Under the pieces are notes generated by a model, which did not search any database, was not told the origin of the DNA, and saw only the letters and a list, made by a program, of their open reading frames with translations. DNA of 64,000 nucleotides, from the NCBI GenBank assembly GCA_963837945.1, contig CAWIQD010000007.1, positions 124,001-188,000 on the forward strand, read 5' to 3'. Shown in pieces: positions 35,408 to 43,542 of this stretch; within the stretch, counting starts at the first letter, position 1, and each line of letters starts with the position of its first letter. Source of the DNA: CAVUBL01 sp963837945 (GTDB lineage Bacteria; Acidobacteriota; Thermoanaerobaculia; Multivoradales; DATKCC01). A program made the translations under genes and the position numbers.

Positions 35408-37108
35408 ATGCCGGCCGCCGTCCGCCTCCGTACCGCCTGGCCCGCGGCTCTCCTCCTCGGCCTCCTCGCGGTCCTCGGCCTGGTGCAGGCGACCAGCCTG
35501 CGGCACAAGAGCCTGACCTACGACGCGCCGGAGCACCTTCGCTACGGGCTCGAGATCCTCCACGGCGACGCCACCCGCTTCGACGACTCGAAGATGCCGG
35601 TGTCGGCCTGGAACGCCCTGCCGGCGCGGATCGGCGAGGCCCTCGCCCCCGGGGCGCTGCGCACCTTCCTCGAGAGGCCCGGCACCGCCCGCTACCCGAC
35701 GATCCTCGCCTCGCTCGCCCTCGCCTGGCTGGTCTTCCGCTGGGCGCGCGAGCTCTACGGGCTGCGGGCCGCCTTCCTGGCTCTCCTGTTCGAGGTCTTC
35801 GATCCGACCCTCCTCGCACACGGCCGGTTCGTCACCACCGACCTCTACGCCGCCCTCACCATCACGCTCTCGCTCTACACCTTCTGGCGCTTCCTGCGCA
35901 CCCGCCGCTGGGGCTGGGGCGTGGCCGCCGGCCTCGCCCTGGGGCTCGCCCAGATCGCCAAGTACACCGGCGCCTACCTGGTGCCGATCCTGCTGCTGAT
36001 CGTCGCCGTGCGCGGCACGCCCGCCGTCGTCGCCGACCTGCGGGAGCGGGCCGGCCGCCGGCTGGCGGGGCGTCTCGGACGGACCGCCGCCTGGGCCACC
36101 GCCTTCGCGCTCCTCGCGCTCGTCGTGATCCACGCGGGCTTTCTCTTCCAGGACAGCTTCACCCGCCTCGCCGACTACCGCTTCCGCTCCCAGCCCTTCC
36201 GCCACCTCCAGCAGACGCTCGCGCCCTGGGAAGGGCTCCGCGTACCGGTGCCCTACCCCTACTTCGAGGGGCTCGACTGGGTGCTCGAGCGCGAGCAGAC
36301 CGGCGAGGGCTTCGGCAACATCTACCTGCTCGGCCGGGTCCACCAGGGCCGGGGGTTCCCCGGCTACTACTTCGTCGCCTGCCTGTTCAAGGTGCCGCTC
36401 GCGACCCAGCTCCTCTGGCTCCTCGCCGCCGGCGCCTACCTGGTCCGGCGGCGGCGCTTCCGGTTCCTCGACGACGAGCTCGTCCTGCTGGTGCCGGCCG
36501 CTTTCTTCACCGTCTACTTCAACTTCCTCTACGACGCCCAGATGGGGATCCGCTACTTCATGGTGGTCTTCCCGCTGCTCTACGTCTTCGCCGGCTCCCT
36601 GGTGGCGGAGAGCGGCTGGCGGGAGCTCGGGAGCCGCGCCCGGCGCCGCTGGAGCGCGGCGCTCGGCCTCCTCGCCGCCTGGCTGGTCGTCTCGGTCCTC
36701 TCCTACTACCCGGACCTGCTGCCGTACATGAACGAGCTCGTGCCCGACCGGAAGATGGCGTACCGCGTGCTCGCCGACTCGAACCTCGACTGGGGTCAGG
36801 ACGCCGATGCCGTCGAGGCCTGGCGGCGGGCTCACCCGGACGTGGTCTGGCAGCCGGAGCGGCCGACGGCCGGGCGGATCCTGGTGGGCATCAACTGGCT
36901 CGACGGCGTCTTCAAGCGCCACCACGACACCTGGATCCGGCAGCGCTTCCGGCCGGTCGGGCACCTCCACCACTCCCACCTGGTGTTCGAGGTCTCGCCG
37001 GCGGAGGCCGCGCGGGCCGCGCGCGAGCGGTCGGCCCGCCCCGCGCCCGCCGGCGCGGCGCGCCCCCGCCGCCGCGCTCCGGCTAGCCGACGTAACCGAG
37101 CGCCTTGA
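35408..37108 (+). CDS. GT-C membrane glycosyltransferase, GT39-like
   Basis: 566 residues with about eleven hydrophobic segments. The first loop has LTYDAPEHLRYG, with the acidic residues expected of GT-C enzymes. DPTLLAHGRFVTTDLY after helix 3 or 4 is typical of PMT_2 / GT39 proteins, and NLDWGQD near residue 458 is a motif seen in this branch. The C-terminal 40 residues are Arg/Ala/Pro-rich. The last 26 bases overlap the 3' end of the convergent sulfatase-like gene; the TGA lies within the complement of that gene's LKALGY codons. Probably transfers a polyprenyl-phosphate-linked sugar to a protein or lipid outside the membrane. Confidence 0.77.
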   Translation: MPAAVRLRTAWPAALLLGLLAVLGLVQATSLRHKSLTYDAPEHLRYGLEILHGDATRFDDSKMPVSAWNALPARIGEALAPGALRTFLERPGTARYPTILASLALAWLVFRWARELYGLRAAFLALLFEVFDPTLLAHGRFVTTDLYAALTITLSLYTFWRFLRTRRWGWGVAAGLALGLAQIAKYTGAYLVPILLLIVAVRGTPAVVADLRERAGRRLAGRLGRTAAWATAFALLALVVIHAGFLFQDSFTRLADYRFRSQPFRHLQQTLAPWEGLRVPVPYPYFEGLDWVLEREQTGEGFGNIYLLGRVHQGRGFPGYYFVACLFKVPLATQLLWLLAAGAYLVRRRRFRFLDDELVLLVPAAFFTVYFNFLYDAQMGIRYFMVVFPLLYVFAGSLVAESGWRELGSRARRRWSAALGLLAAWLVVSVLSYYPDLLPYMNELVPDRKMAYRVLADSNLDWGQDADAVEAWRRAHPDVVWQPERPTAGRILVGINWLDGVFKRHHDTWIRQRFRPVGHLHHSHLVFEVSPAEAARAARERSARPAPAGAARPRRRAPASRRNRAP

Positions 37109-38891
37109 GGCGCTCGAGGGTCTCGTCCTTGCGCTCGGTGTCGGCCGCCCCGCCGGGCCCCGCGGCGCTCCAGATCTCGAGCGCCGGCCGATCGACGGCC
37201 CAAGGCCCGCGGCCCCGCACCGTGGCGAGGCCGATCGCGCCGCCGACCGGCCGGGCGCCGCCGGCGAGGCGCAGGGCGACCGGCCCGCCGGCGCCGCCGG
37301 CGGCGGAGGTCAGGTGGGCCTCGACCGTCACGATCCGCGAGAGCTCGCCCTGGAGGAGCACGCCCTTGGGGATCGCGCCTCCCGTGAGCTCCAGGCGCAC
37401 CCGCGCCCCGTCGACCGTCACCCGGTCGTCGGCGTCCAGGAAGTAGGGCGTCCAGGAGGCGGGCGGGCGATCGAGGGTCAGCTCGGCGACCAGCGACGCT
37501 CCGCGGGGCAGGCCGGCCGCCACCACCCGAAGCCCCTCGAGGCGCCGGTCGAGGCGCGCCTCGACCGCGGGGGCGAGCCGGGCCACCTCCTCGGGCCGCT
37601 CGGCCGCCAGGTTCCGGTGCTCGCCCGGGTCGCGCTCGAGGTCGTAGAGCTCGATCCGCTCGAGGCGCGCCACGTCCTGGCGCCAGAGGTGGGCGTGGAG
37701 CCGGTTGGGCGGGGCGAACGGCGTCTGCTCGTTGAACAGGATCAGCTTCATCGGCCCGTAGGTCACCGAGCCGCGGAGCGGGCCGTAGGTCATGTGCTGG
37801 GCGAAGGCGGGCCGGCGGGGCACCGGTTTCTCGCCCAGGAGCTCGGGCAGGACGCTCTCGCCGGCGAGCCCCGCGGCCGGCGTGCCGCCGGCGGCCTCGA
37901 CCAGGGTCGGAAACAGGTCGATCAGCCGGATCGTGCCGGCGAGGCGGGTGCCGGCGGGGATCCGGCCGTCCCAGCGGGCGAGGAAGGGCACGTGGAGCAT
38001 CTCCTCGTAGAGGGTCTGCCCGTGCTTCCAGCCGCCGTGGTCGAGCAGCTCCTCGCCGTGGTCGGCGGTCAGGACGACCAGCGTGTCGGCGAGGACCGCC
38101 GGCGGGATCGCCCGGAGCACCTCGCCGACGTGGCGGTCGACGTAGTGGATCTCGCTGTCGTAGAGCGCCGTCAGGTAGCGCAGGTCCGCCGGGCGGTCGT
38201 GGAGCCGGCGGTGGCCCGCCGCCAGATCGTCGACCCAGTTGCCGGTCACCGGGCCGGCGTAGCCCGGGTCGTAGGGGGTCTTGCCGGCGGCCACGTCCGG
38301 GTTGGCGTAGGGGCTGTGGGGATCGATGTAATGGAGGTAGAGGAAGAAGCGGCCCTTCCCGGCGTGCTCCTTCAGCCAGGGGATGGCCCGCTGGTCGACG
38401 GTGCGGGCGTCGACCCGCCCGAGCTCCTCGAGCACCTTGAAGGTGGTCGGCGGCGTGTGGAAGTCGGCGAAACCGCGGGCGAAGCCGTTGTCCGGATGGA
38501 GGATCGGGTTGGCGAGGAATCCCGCCGTGCGGTAGCCGAGGCCGGCGAGCGTCTCGGCCAGGGTCGGCACCCCCGCCGGCAGCAGGTAGCTCTCGGGGTC
38601 GGGGCCGAGGACGTCCTCCGGGTAGCGGCCGGTCATGTAGGAGGCGACCGACGGCAGGGTCCACGGGGCCTGCGAGCTGGCGTGGTCGACGACCACGCCG
38701 CGGCGGGCGAGGAGCCGGTCGATCTCGGGCGAGGTGTCGCGCGAATAGCCGTAGGCGCCCAGGTGGTCGGCGCGCAGGGTGTCGATCACGATCACCAGGA
38801 TGTTGGGCGGCCCGGAAGGCCGCCCGGCACAGCCGGCCACGAGCGCCGGCGTGACGAGGAGCGCCGCGAGGAGGACGCACGAACGCTTCAC
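37083..38891 (-). CDS. Sulfatase-like alkaline phosphatase superfamily lipoprotein, Thr-type, with C-terminal beta domain
   Basis: 602 residues from GTG 38891. Signal peptide ends ALVAGC (lipobox Cys21). Core: ILVIVIDTLRADHLGAYG with metal Asp37, then PWTLPSVASYMTGRYP with Thr78 where sulfatases have Cys/Ser, LHYIDPHSPY, and LTADHGEELLDHGGWKHG. After residue 435 a separate domain of about 130 residues (beta-rich, RVRLELTGGAIPKG) follows, then the tail ERLKALGYVG. The start overlaps the preceding membrane gene's stop (GTGA), so they are coupled; the 3' end overlaps the GT-C gene by 26 bases. Thr replacement argues for phospho-chemistry instead of sulfate removal. Confidence 0.8.
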   Translation of the reverse strand: MKRSCVLLAALLVTPALVAGCAGRPSGPPNILVIVIDTLRADHLGAYGYSRDTSPEIDRLLARRGVVVDHASSQAPWTLPSVASYMTGRYPEDVLGPDPESYLLPAGVPTLAETLAGLGYRTAGFLANPILHPDNGFARGFADFHTPPTTFKVLEELGRVDARTVDQRAIPWLKEHAGKGRFFLYLHYIDPHSPYANPDVAAGKTPYDPGYAGPVTGNWVDDLAAGHRRLHDRPADLRYLTALYDSEIHYVDRHVGEVLRAIPPAVLADTLVVLTADHGEELLDHGGWKHGQTLYEEMLHVPFLARWDGRIPAGTRLAGTIRLIDLFPTLVEAAGGTPAAGLAGESVLPELLGEKPVPRRPAFAQHMTYGPLRGSVTYGPMKLILFNEQTPFAPPNRLHAHLWRQDVARLERIELYDLERDPGEHRNLAAERPEEVARLAPAVEARLDRRLEGLRVVAAGLPRGASLVAELTLDRPPASWTPYFLDADDRVTVDGARVRLELTGGAIPKGVLLQGELSRIVTVEAHLTSAAGGAGGPVALRLAGGARPVGGAIGLATVRGRGPWAVDRPALEIWSAAGPGGAADTERKDETLERLKALGYVG

Positions 38892-40669
38892 GGCGCGGCT
38901 CCCTCCGCCCGCGGCTCGACCGCTCCGGGGGCGCGCCGGTAGAGCCAGCCCCAGCCCCGGTGGGCGAGGGGCAGGAAGCCCTTCCCCACCGCCGGCTCGC
39001 CGCGCTCCGGGTCCTGGTAGACCGCCAGGTAGCCGTAGCCGCGCTCGTAGCCGGTGGCATAGTAGGGCGCCTCGGCAGGCGGGGCGGCGACCCCTGCGCC
39101 GCCCCGCGCCTGGCGGCCCTTCCGGTAGAGCGCCAGCCGGCCCGCGCGCCCGAGAGGGGCGAAGCCGAAGCGCGCGGCGGCCGCGGCCACCCGGCCACCA
39201 AGGTCGCCGCCCACCACCACCAGGAAGCCCCCGGGGCCGACGATCCAGGGCCGGCCCAGCATCTCGTCGAGCTCTCGGCGGGTGCCGACCGACGCGGTGC
39301 TCAGCCGTCCCTCCGAGCCCCGGCGGTAGTCGATCCCCCGCAGCGTGCCGACGAAGTGCTCGAGATCGGGGATCCGCGAGCCCGGCGCCTCCAGGTAGTG
39401 ATAGCCGCCGAACAGGGCGGCCGGCGCGATCCGGCCCTCGGTCATCGACTCCTTCTCGGCCCGGAAGGCGGCCCGGGCGTCGCCCGGGATGGCTTCGAGC
39501 ACCGCGCGGTAGTCGGCCAGGTGCCGGTCGATCGGCCGGTAGTGCTCGGCCCAGAGCGTGCCTGCGTGGAGCAGGGCGATCACCGTGAAGCCCGCCGCCG
39601 CGGCCTTCGGCCACCACCCGCCGGCCGGCACCGGCAGCGCCGCCCAGCCGACCAGCAGGACGTAGAGCGGCACGCGGTTCGAGACGAAGAACACCCGGCC
39701 CACGTGGTCGGGCAGGACCAGGAACAGGAGGGTGAGGGCTGCCGCCACCGCCAGGAAGCGCCACTCCGGCGGCCGCCCGCGGCGCCAGCCGGCGATCGCC
39801 AGGGCGAGCCCGAGCGCGACGCCGGCCGCGAAGAGCGCGGTCTCCCGGCCGAGCGAGAACGAGGGCAGGCAGCCCGCCGCGAGGAGGGCCTTGCGCTCGA
39901 GGTTGCCGTAGAACAGGAGCAGGGGCCCCGCCGCGGCCGGCCGCGCCGCGTTGCGCGTCACGACGCCGGCGAGCAGGACGAGGGCCGGCGCGAAGGCCGC
40001 CCCCGTGCGGGCGAGCCGGCCGAGGCGTCCGGATCGCGGCCCTGTGGGCACCGCCGCGGAGGCGGGGGGCGGCGTGCCCGCGCGCGGGGCCGGCTCCGGC
40101 AGCAGGCAGAGCAGCGACAGGACGAACGCCAGAATTCCGAAGGAGTAGACGTGCAGCAGGTAGACCCCGAGGACGAGGAGGGCGAGGACGCCCACCCGGG
40201 GCCAGGTCAGGTCCCGCCGCCCGCGCCACCAGTAGCCGAGGGCGAAGAGCGCCGCCGGCAGGCTCAGGGCGTAGCTCACGAACCCCATGTGGAAGTGCCA
40301 GTTGTAGACCAGGGCGAACCCGAAGAGGCCGAGGGGGGTCCTCTCGGGCCCGAGGCCCCGCACCAGGTAGAGGAGGCTCCAGGGGAAGAGGGCCAGGTAG
40401 AGGCCGAGCACCACCTTGCCCGCGGCCGTCACCGGCATCGCCTGCGCGAGCCCCGCCACCAGCCAGTCGGCGAGCACGTACGGCGCCGGGTAGAAGGAGC
40501 GGCGGAAGGTCGCCGGGTAGTCGAACGCCGGATCGCCGTAGTGCGCGAAGACCTGGTCGCGCACCAGGTGGTAGGGGTAGTCCTGGAGCGGCGGGTAGGT
40601 CACCAGCCAGATGGGAAGCACCACGACGACGGTCAGGGCCGCCGCGAGCCAGAAGTCTCTGCGCGTCAT
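38888..40669 (-). CDS. Multi-pass membrane protein, GT-C-like
   Basis: 593 residues, about eleven hydrophobic segments over residues 5-395, then a soluble region of roughly 190 residues. The first loop PPLQDYPYHLVRDQVFAHYGD has one Asp in the place of the GT-C acidic pair, and YNWHFHMGFVSYALSLP is a conserved-looking His-rich loop. It may be a glycosyltransferase or a polymerase; the family is not certain. Transcriptionally upstream of, and coupled (GTGA) to, the Thr-type sulfatase-like lipoprotein, suggesting that the two act on one substrate outside the membrane. Confidence 0.65.
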   Translation of the reverse strand: MTRRDFWLAAALTVVVVLPIWLVTYPPLQDYPYHLVRDQVFAHYGDPAFDYPATFRRSFYPAPYVLADWLVAGLAQAMPVTAAGKVVLGLYLALFPWSLLYLVRGLGPERTPLGLFGFALVYNWHFHMGFVSYALSLPAALFALGYWWRGRRDLTWPRVGVLALLVLGVYLLHVYSFGILAFVLSLLCLLPEPAPRAGTPPPASAAVPTGPRSGRLGRLARTGAAFAPALVLLAGVVTRNAARPAAAGPLLLFYGNLERKALLAAGCLPSFSLGRETALFAAGVALGLALAIAGWRRGRPPEWRFLAVAAALTLLFLVLPDHVGRVFFVSNRVPLYVLLVGWAALPVPAGGWWPKAAAAGFTVIALLHAGTLWAEHYRPIDRHLADYRAVLEAIPGDARAAFRAEKESMTEGRIAPAALFGGYHYLEAPGSRIPDLEHFVGTLRGIDYRRGSEGRLSTASVGTRRELDEMLGRPWIVGPGGFLVVVGGDLGGRVAAAAARFGFAPLGRAGRLALYRKGRQARGGAGVAAPPAEAPYYATGYERGYGYLAVYQDPERGEPAVGKGFLPLAHRGWGWLYRRAPGAVEPRAEGAAP

Positions 40670-40830
40670 GGAAGGTGGGATCGATCGAAGCCGCCGCGGT
40701 CTCCGCTCGCCTGCGGCGGCGGGCGGCCGGGAGGGAGCCGGGCCGCCGCAGTATAGCTCCCGGGGCCGCCCTCGGTGTACCCTGTCGGCGCCCCGCGGAC
40801 CGGCTGGCAGCCCGTGGTGCCGGAGCCCCC

Positions 40831-42079
40831 GTGCGCATCGCCGTCCTCGCCCACAGCTTTCCCCGCTTCGCGGGGGACACCCACGGCCCGTTCGTCAAGC
40901 GCCTTTCCGAGGAGCTCGCCGGCCTCGGCCACGAGATGCACGTGCTGGTGCCGTTCGATCCCGAGCTCGAGCGGCGACCCGGCGAGCCCGCTCGTCCTGC
41001 ACTCTTTCCGCTACGTCAGGCCGGACCGCTGGCACCGGCTGGGCTACTCGCGGACCTTGAAGCGCGACGTCGGGATGAAGGTCGCCTCCTGGATCCAGGC
41101 GCCGCTCTATTTCCCGTTCGCGGCGCGCGCCCTGCGCCGCCTGATCCGCGAGGCGGGGATCGAGCTGGTCCACGCCCACTGGATCCTGCCCAACGGCTGG
41201 GTCGCGCGGCGGGCGAGCCGCGGCGGGTCGCCGGGCGGCGTGCCCTACGTCTGCACCCTCCACGGCTCGGACGTCTTCATGGCCGAGAGGAACCCGCTCT
41301 TCCGCTGGATGGCGGCCCGCGCTCTCGCCGGCGCGAGCCACGTCACCTCCTGCAGCGCCGACCTCCGCGACCGGCTGCTGGCGCTCGCCGGGGATCCCGG
41401 GCAGGCGGCGAAGATCTCGCTGGTCGTCAACGGCACCGACCTGCCGCCCGCGGGCGCCGGCGGCCCGGTGGCCCGCGCGCGCCTGGCCGAGGAGCTCGGC
41501 TTCCCCGCGGGCGCGCGGCTGGTCGTGGCGGTCGGCCGGATGGTCGACAAGAAGGGCTTCGAGGTCCTGCTCGACGCCGCGCCGGCGATCCTCGCCGGGC
41601 GCGGCGAGGTGCGGCTGGTGCTCGGCGGCGGCGGCGACCTGTTGCCGCGCGCTCCGGGCGCGGCCGCGGCGCTGGGGGTGGCCGGCCGGGTCCTCTTCCC
41701 CGGCCCCCTCGCCCACGACCGGGTGCTCGCGCTGCTCGCCGCCGCCGAGGTCGTCGCCATGCCCTCGGTGCGCGACCGGCGGGGCAACATCGACGGCTTG
41801 CCGGTGGTGGTGCTCGAGGCGATGGCCGCCGCCCGGCCGGTGGTGGCGAGCCGGGTGGCCGGCATCCCGCTCGCGGTCGAGGACGGCGAGACCGGCCTGC
41901 TGGTGCCGGAGCGCGACCCCGCCGCGCTCGGCGAGGCCGTCGGGCGCCTGCTCGATGACCCGGCAGCCGCGCGCGCGCTGGGCGAGGCCGGCCGGAGGCG
42001 GGTCGAGCGCGAGCTCACCTGGGCCGCGGTCGCGCGGATCCACGACCGCATCTACCGGCGGGCCGCGGCGGGCGGCTGA
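40831..42079 (+). CDS. GT4 family glycosyltransferase (one frame break)
   Basis: About 415 residues. GTG 40831 opens with RIAVLAHSFPRFAGDTHGPF, the usual GT4 N-terminal strand and donor loop; a break near 40975-40995 moves the frame, and SFRYVRPDRWHRLGYSRTL, AHWILPNGWVA, CTLHGSDVFM, VGRMVDKKGFEVLL and GLPVVVLEAMAAARPVV follow. The last motif contains the E-x7-type site (a shortened form). An ATG at 40775 belongs to a frame without N-terminal homology. Cytoplasmic transfer of a hexose to a growing lipid-linked glycan is likely. Next gene starts two bases after its stop. Confidence 0.8.
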
Positions 42080-42081
42080 CC

Positions 42082-43270
42082 ATGCGGGTCGCGATCGTCA
42101 CCAACACCTACCCGCCCGACATCTCCGGGGTGGGCACCCTGTGCGTCGAGCTCGGCGCCCAGCTCGCCCGGACCGGCCACGAGGCGGTGATCGTCACCCG
42201 GCGCGCGCCGCCCGGCGACCCGTTCGCCCTCGCCGCCGGCGGCGGCAAGCTCACCTTCCCCCTGCGCGCCGCCTGCGCCTACCTGCGAGCGGCCGGCCGG
42301 CGGCCCTTCGACGTCGTCCACCTGCACGAGTCGGACGGCGTGGTGGTCGCGCTCGTCCTGCGCCTGGCGCGGCTCTTCGGGCCGCCCCTCGGGACGGGCC
42401 CGCCTGGTCGCCACCCTCCAGGTCTCCTACACCCGCGAGCGCCGGGCGGTGCGGCCGGTCCTGGTGGACGGCCGGGCCGTCTCCCGCCCCACCGCCGGCG
42501 AGCGGCTCTTCGCCTGGCTGCGGGCGCCGCTCCTCGCCGGCCTCGGGCGCCTGACCGCCCGCCTCTCGGACCGGGTGGTGGCGCCCAGCCGGGCCACCGC
42601 GGAGGAGCTGGCTCGGGACTACGGCGTGGCCGGCGCGGCGGTGATCCCGAACGGCGTCGCCCCGCTGCCCCGCGAGACCGGCGCCCCGGCGGTCGCCCCG
42701 AGCCCGGCGGGCGGCCTGGTCGTGCTCTACGCCGGGAGGCTCCGGACCCGCAAGGCGGTCGCGGTGCTCCTCGAGGCGGTCGCCCGGGCGCGCCGGGAGG
42801 TCCCCGGCATCGCCCTCGAGCTGGTGGGCGACGGCGAGCAGCGTCCGGCGCTCCGCGCGCAGGCCGAGCGCCTGGGGATCGCCGGAGCGGTCCGCTTCGT
42901 CGGCGCCGTACCGCGCGCCGAGATGGCCCGCCGGCTCGCCGCCGCCGACCTCTTCTGCCTGCCGTCGCTCTACGAGGGCTTGCCGCTCGCGATCCTCGAG
43001 GCGATGGCCGCCGGCCTGCCGGTGGTGGCGACCGCGGTCGCCGGCGTCCCCGAGGCGGTCGACGACGGCACGACCGGTCTCCTGGTGCCGCCGGAGGACG
43101 CCGACGCCCTCGCCCGCGCCCTCGCCGCGCTGGCCGCCGACCCGGAGCGCCGCCGCCGGATGGGCGAGGCCGGCCGCCGGAAGCTCGAGCGGGACTTCGC
43201 GATCCCGCGGGTCGCCGCCGCCTACCTCGAGCTCTGGCAAGCCCTCGTGCCCGGAGCGGGCGGGCGCTGA
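42082..43270 (+). CDS. GT4 family glycosyltransferase (one frame break)
   Basis: About 395 residues. The N-terminal half (RVAIVTNTYPPDISGVGTL, DVVHLHESDGVVV) breaks near 42385-42405, and the second frame continues VATLQVSYTRERRAV, SDRVVAPSRATAEELARDYG, VLYAGRLRTRKAV and PSLYEGLPLAILEAMAAGLPV, which holds both Glu residues of the E-x7-E site. GT-B fold, retaining, cytoplasmic. Two bases after the previous GT4, so the pair likely adds consecutive sugars. The TGA stop (43268-43270) lies inside the CTGAG end of the R1 repeat copy 2. Confidence 0.8.
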
Positions 43271-43460
43271 GAGCCTGTGAAAAAATCTCCGGCCCTGCTG
43301 CGGGCGCCCCCGAATCACCCCTCGCGACGTTGCGCCTCCTCGACGGAGTCCCTGCTACGCCTGCGTCGGCGCGCCTTGCGAGGGGCGCCCCGACCACCGC
43401 GCTCCGCGCGGCGGTGCCCGCGCCCTCGCGACGGGCGGAGATTTCTTCACAGGCTCTGAG
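43267..43460 (+). repeat. MITE-like inverted-repeat element R1, copy 2
   Basis: 194 bases bounded by a 21-base inverted repeat with one mismatch (AGAGCCTGTGAAAAAATCTCC against AGAGCCTGTGAAGAAATCTCC from the other end). It begins CTGAGAGCCTGTGAA and ends TTCACAGGCTCTGAG. Compared with copy 1 it has about 26 extra bases, a self-complementary CACCGCGC-TCC-GCGCGGTG hairpin. It sits between a GT4 gene and a GT-C gene and supplies the GT4 stop codon. Confidence 0.82.
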
Positions 43461-43542
43461 ACGACGCGCTCGGCCTTCGGCGTTTTCGCGATAGGCTGCG
43501 CGGCGTCGGGGGACGCTCGGTCGCTCTGGTGAGAGCTTCCGG

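Noticed and set aside
37083..40898. A 1,271-codon minus-strand frame suggesting a giant fusion protein
   Set aside because: Only the part from GTG 38891 is the real sulfatase-like protein; the upstream part is a shadow of the coupled membrane gene at 38888-40669.
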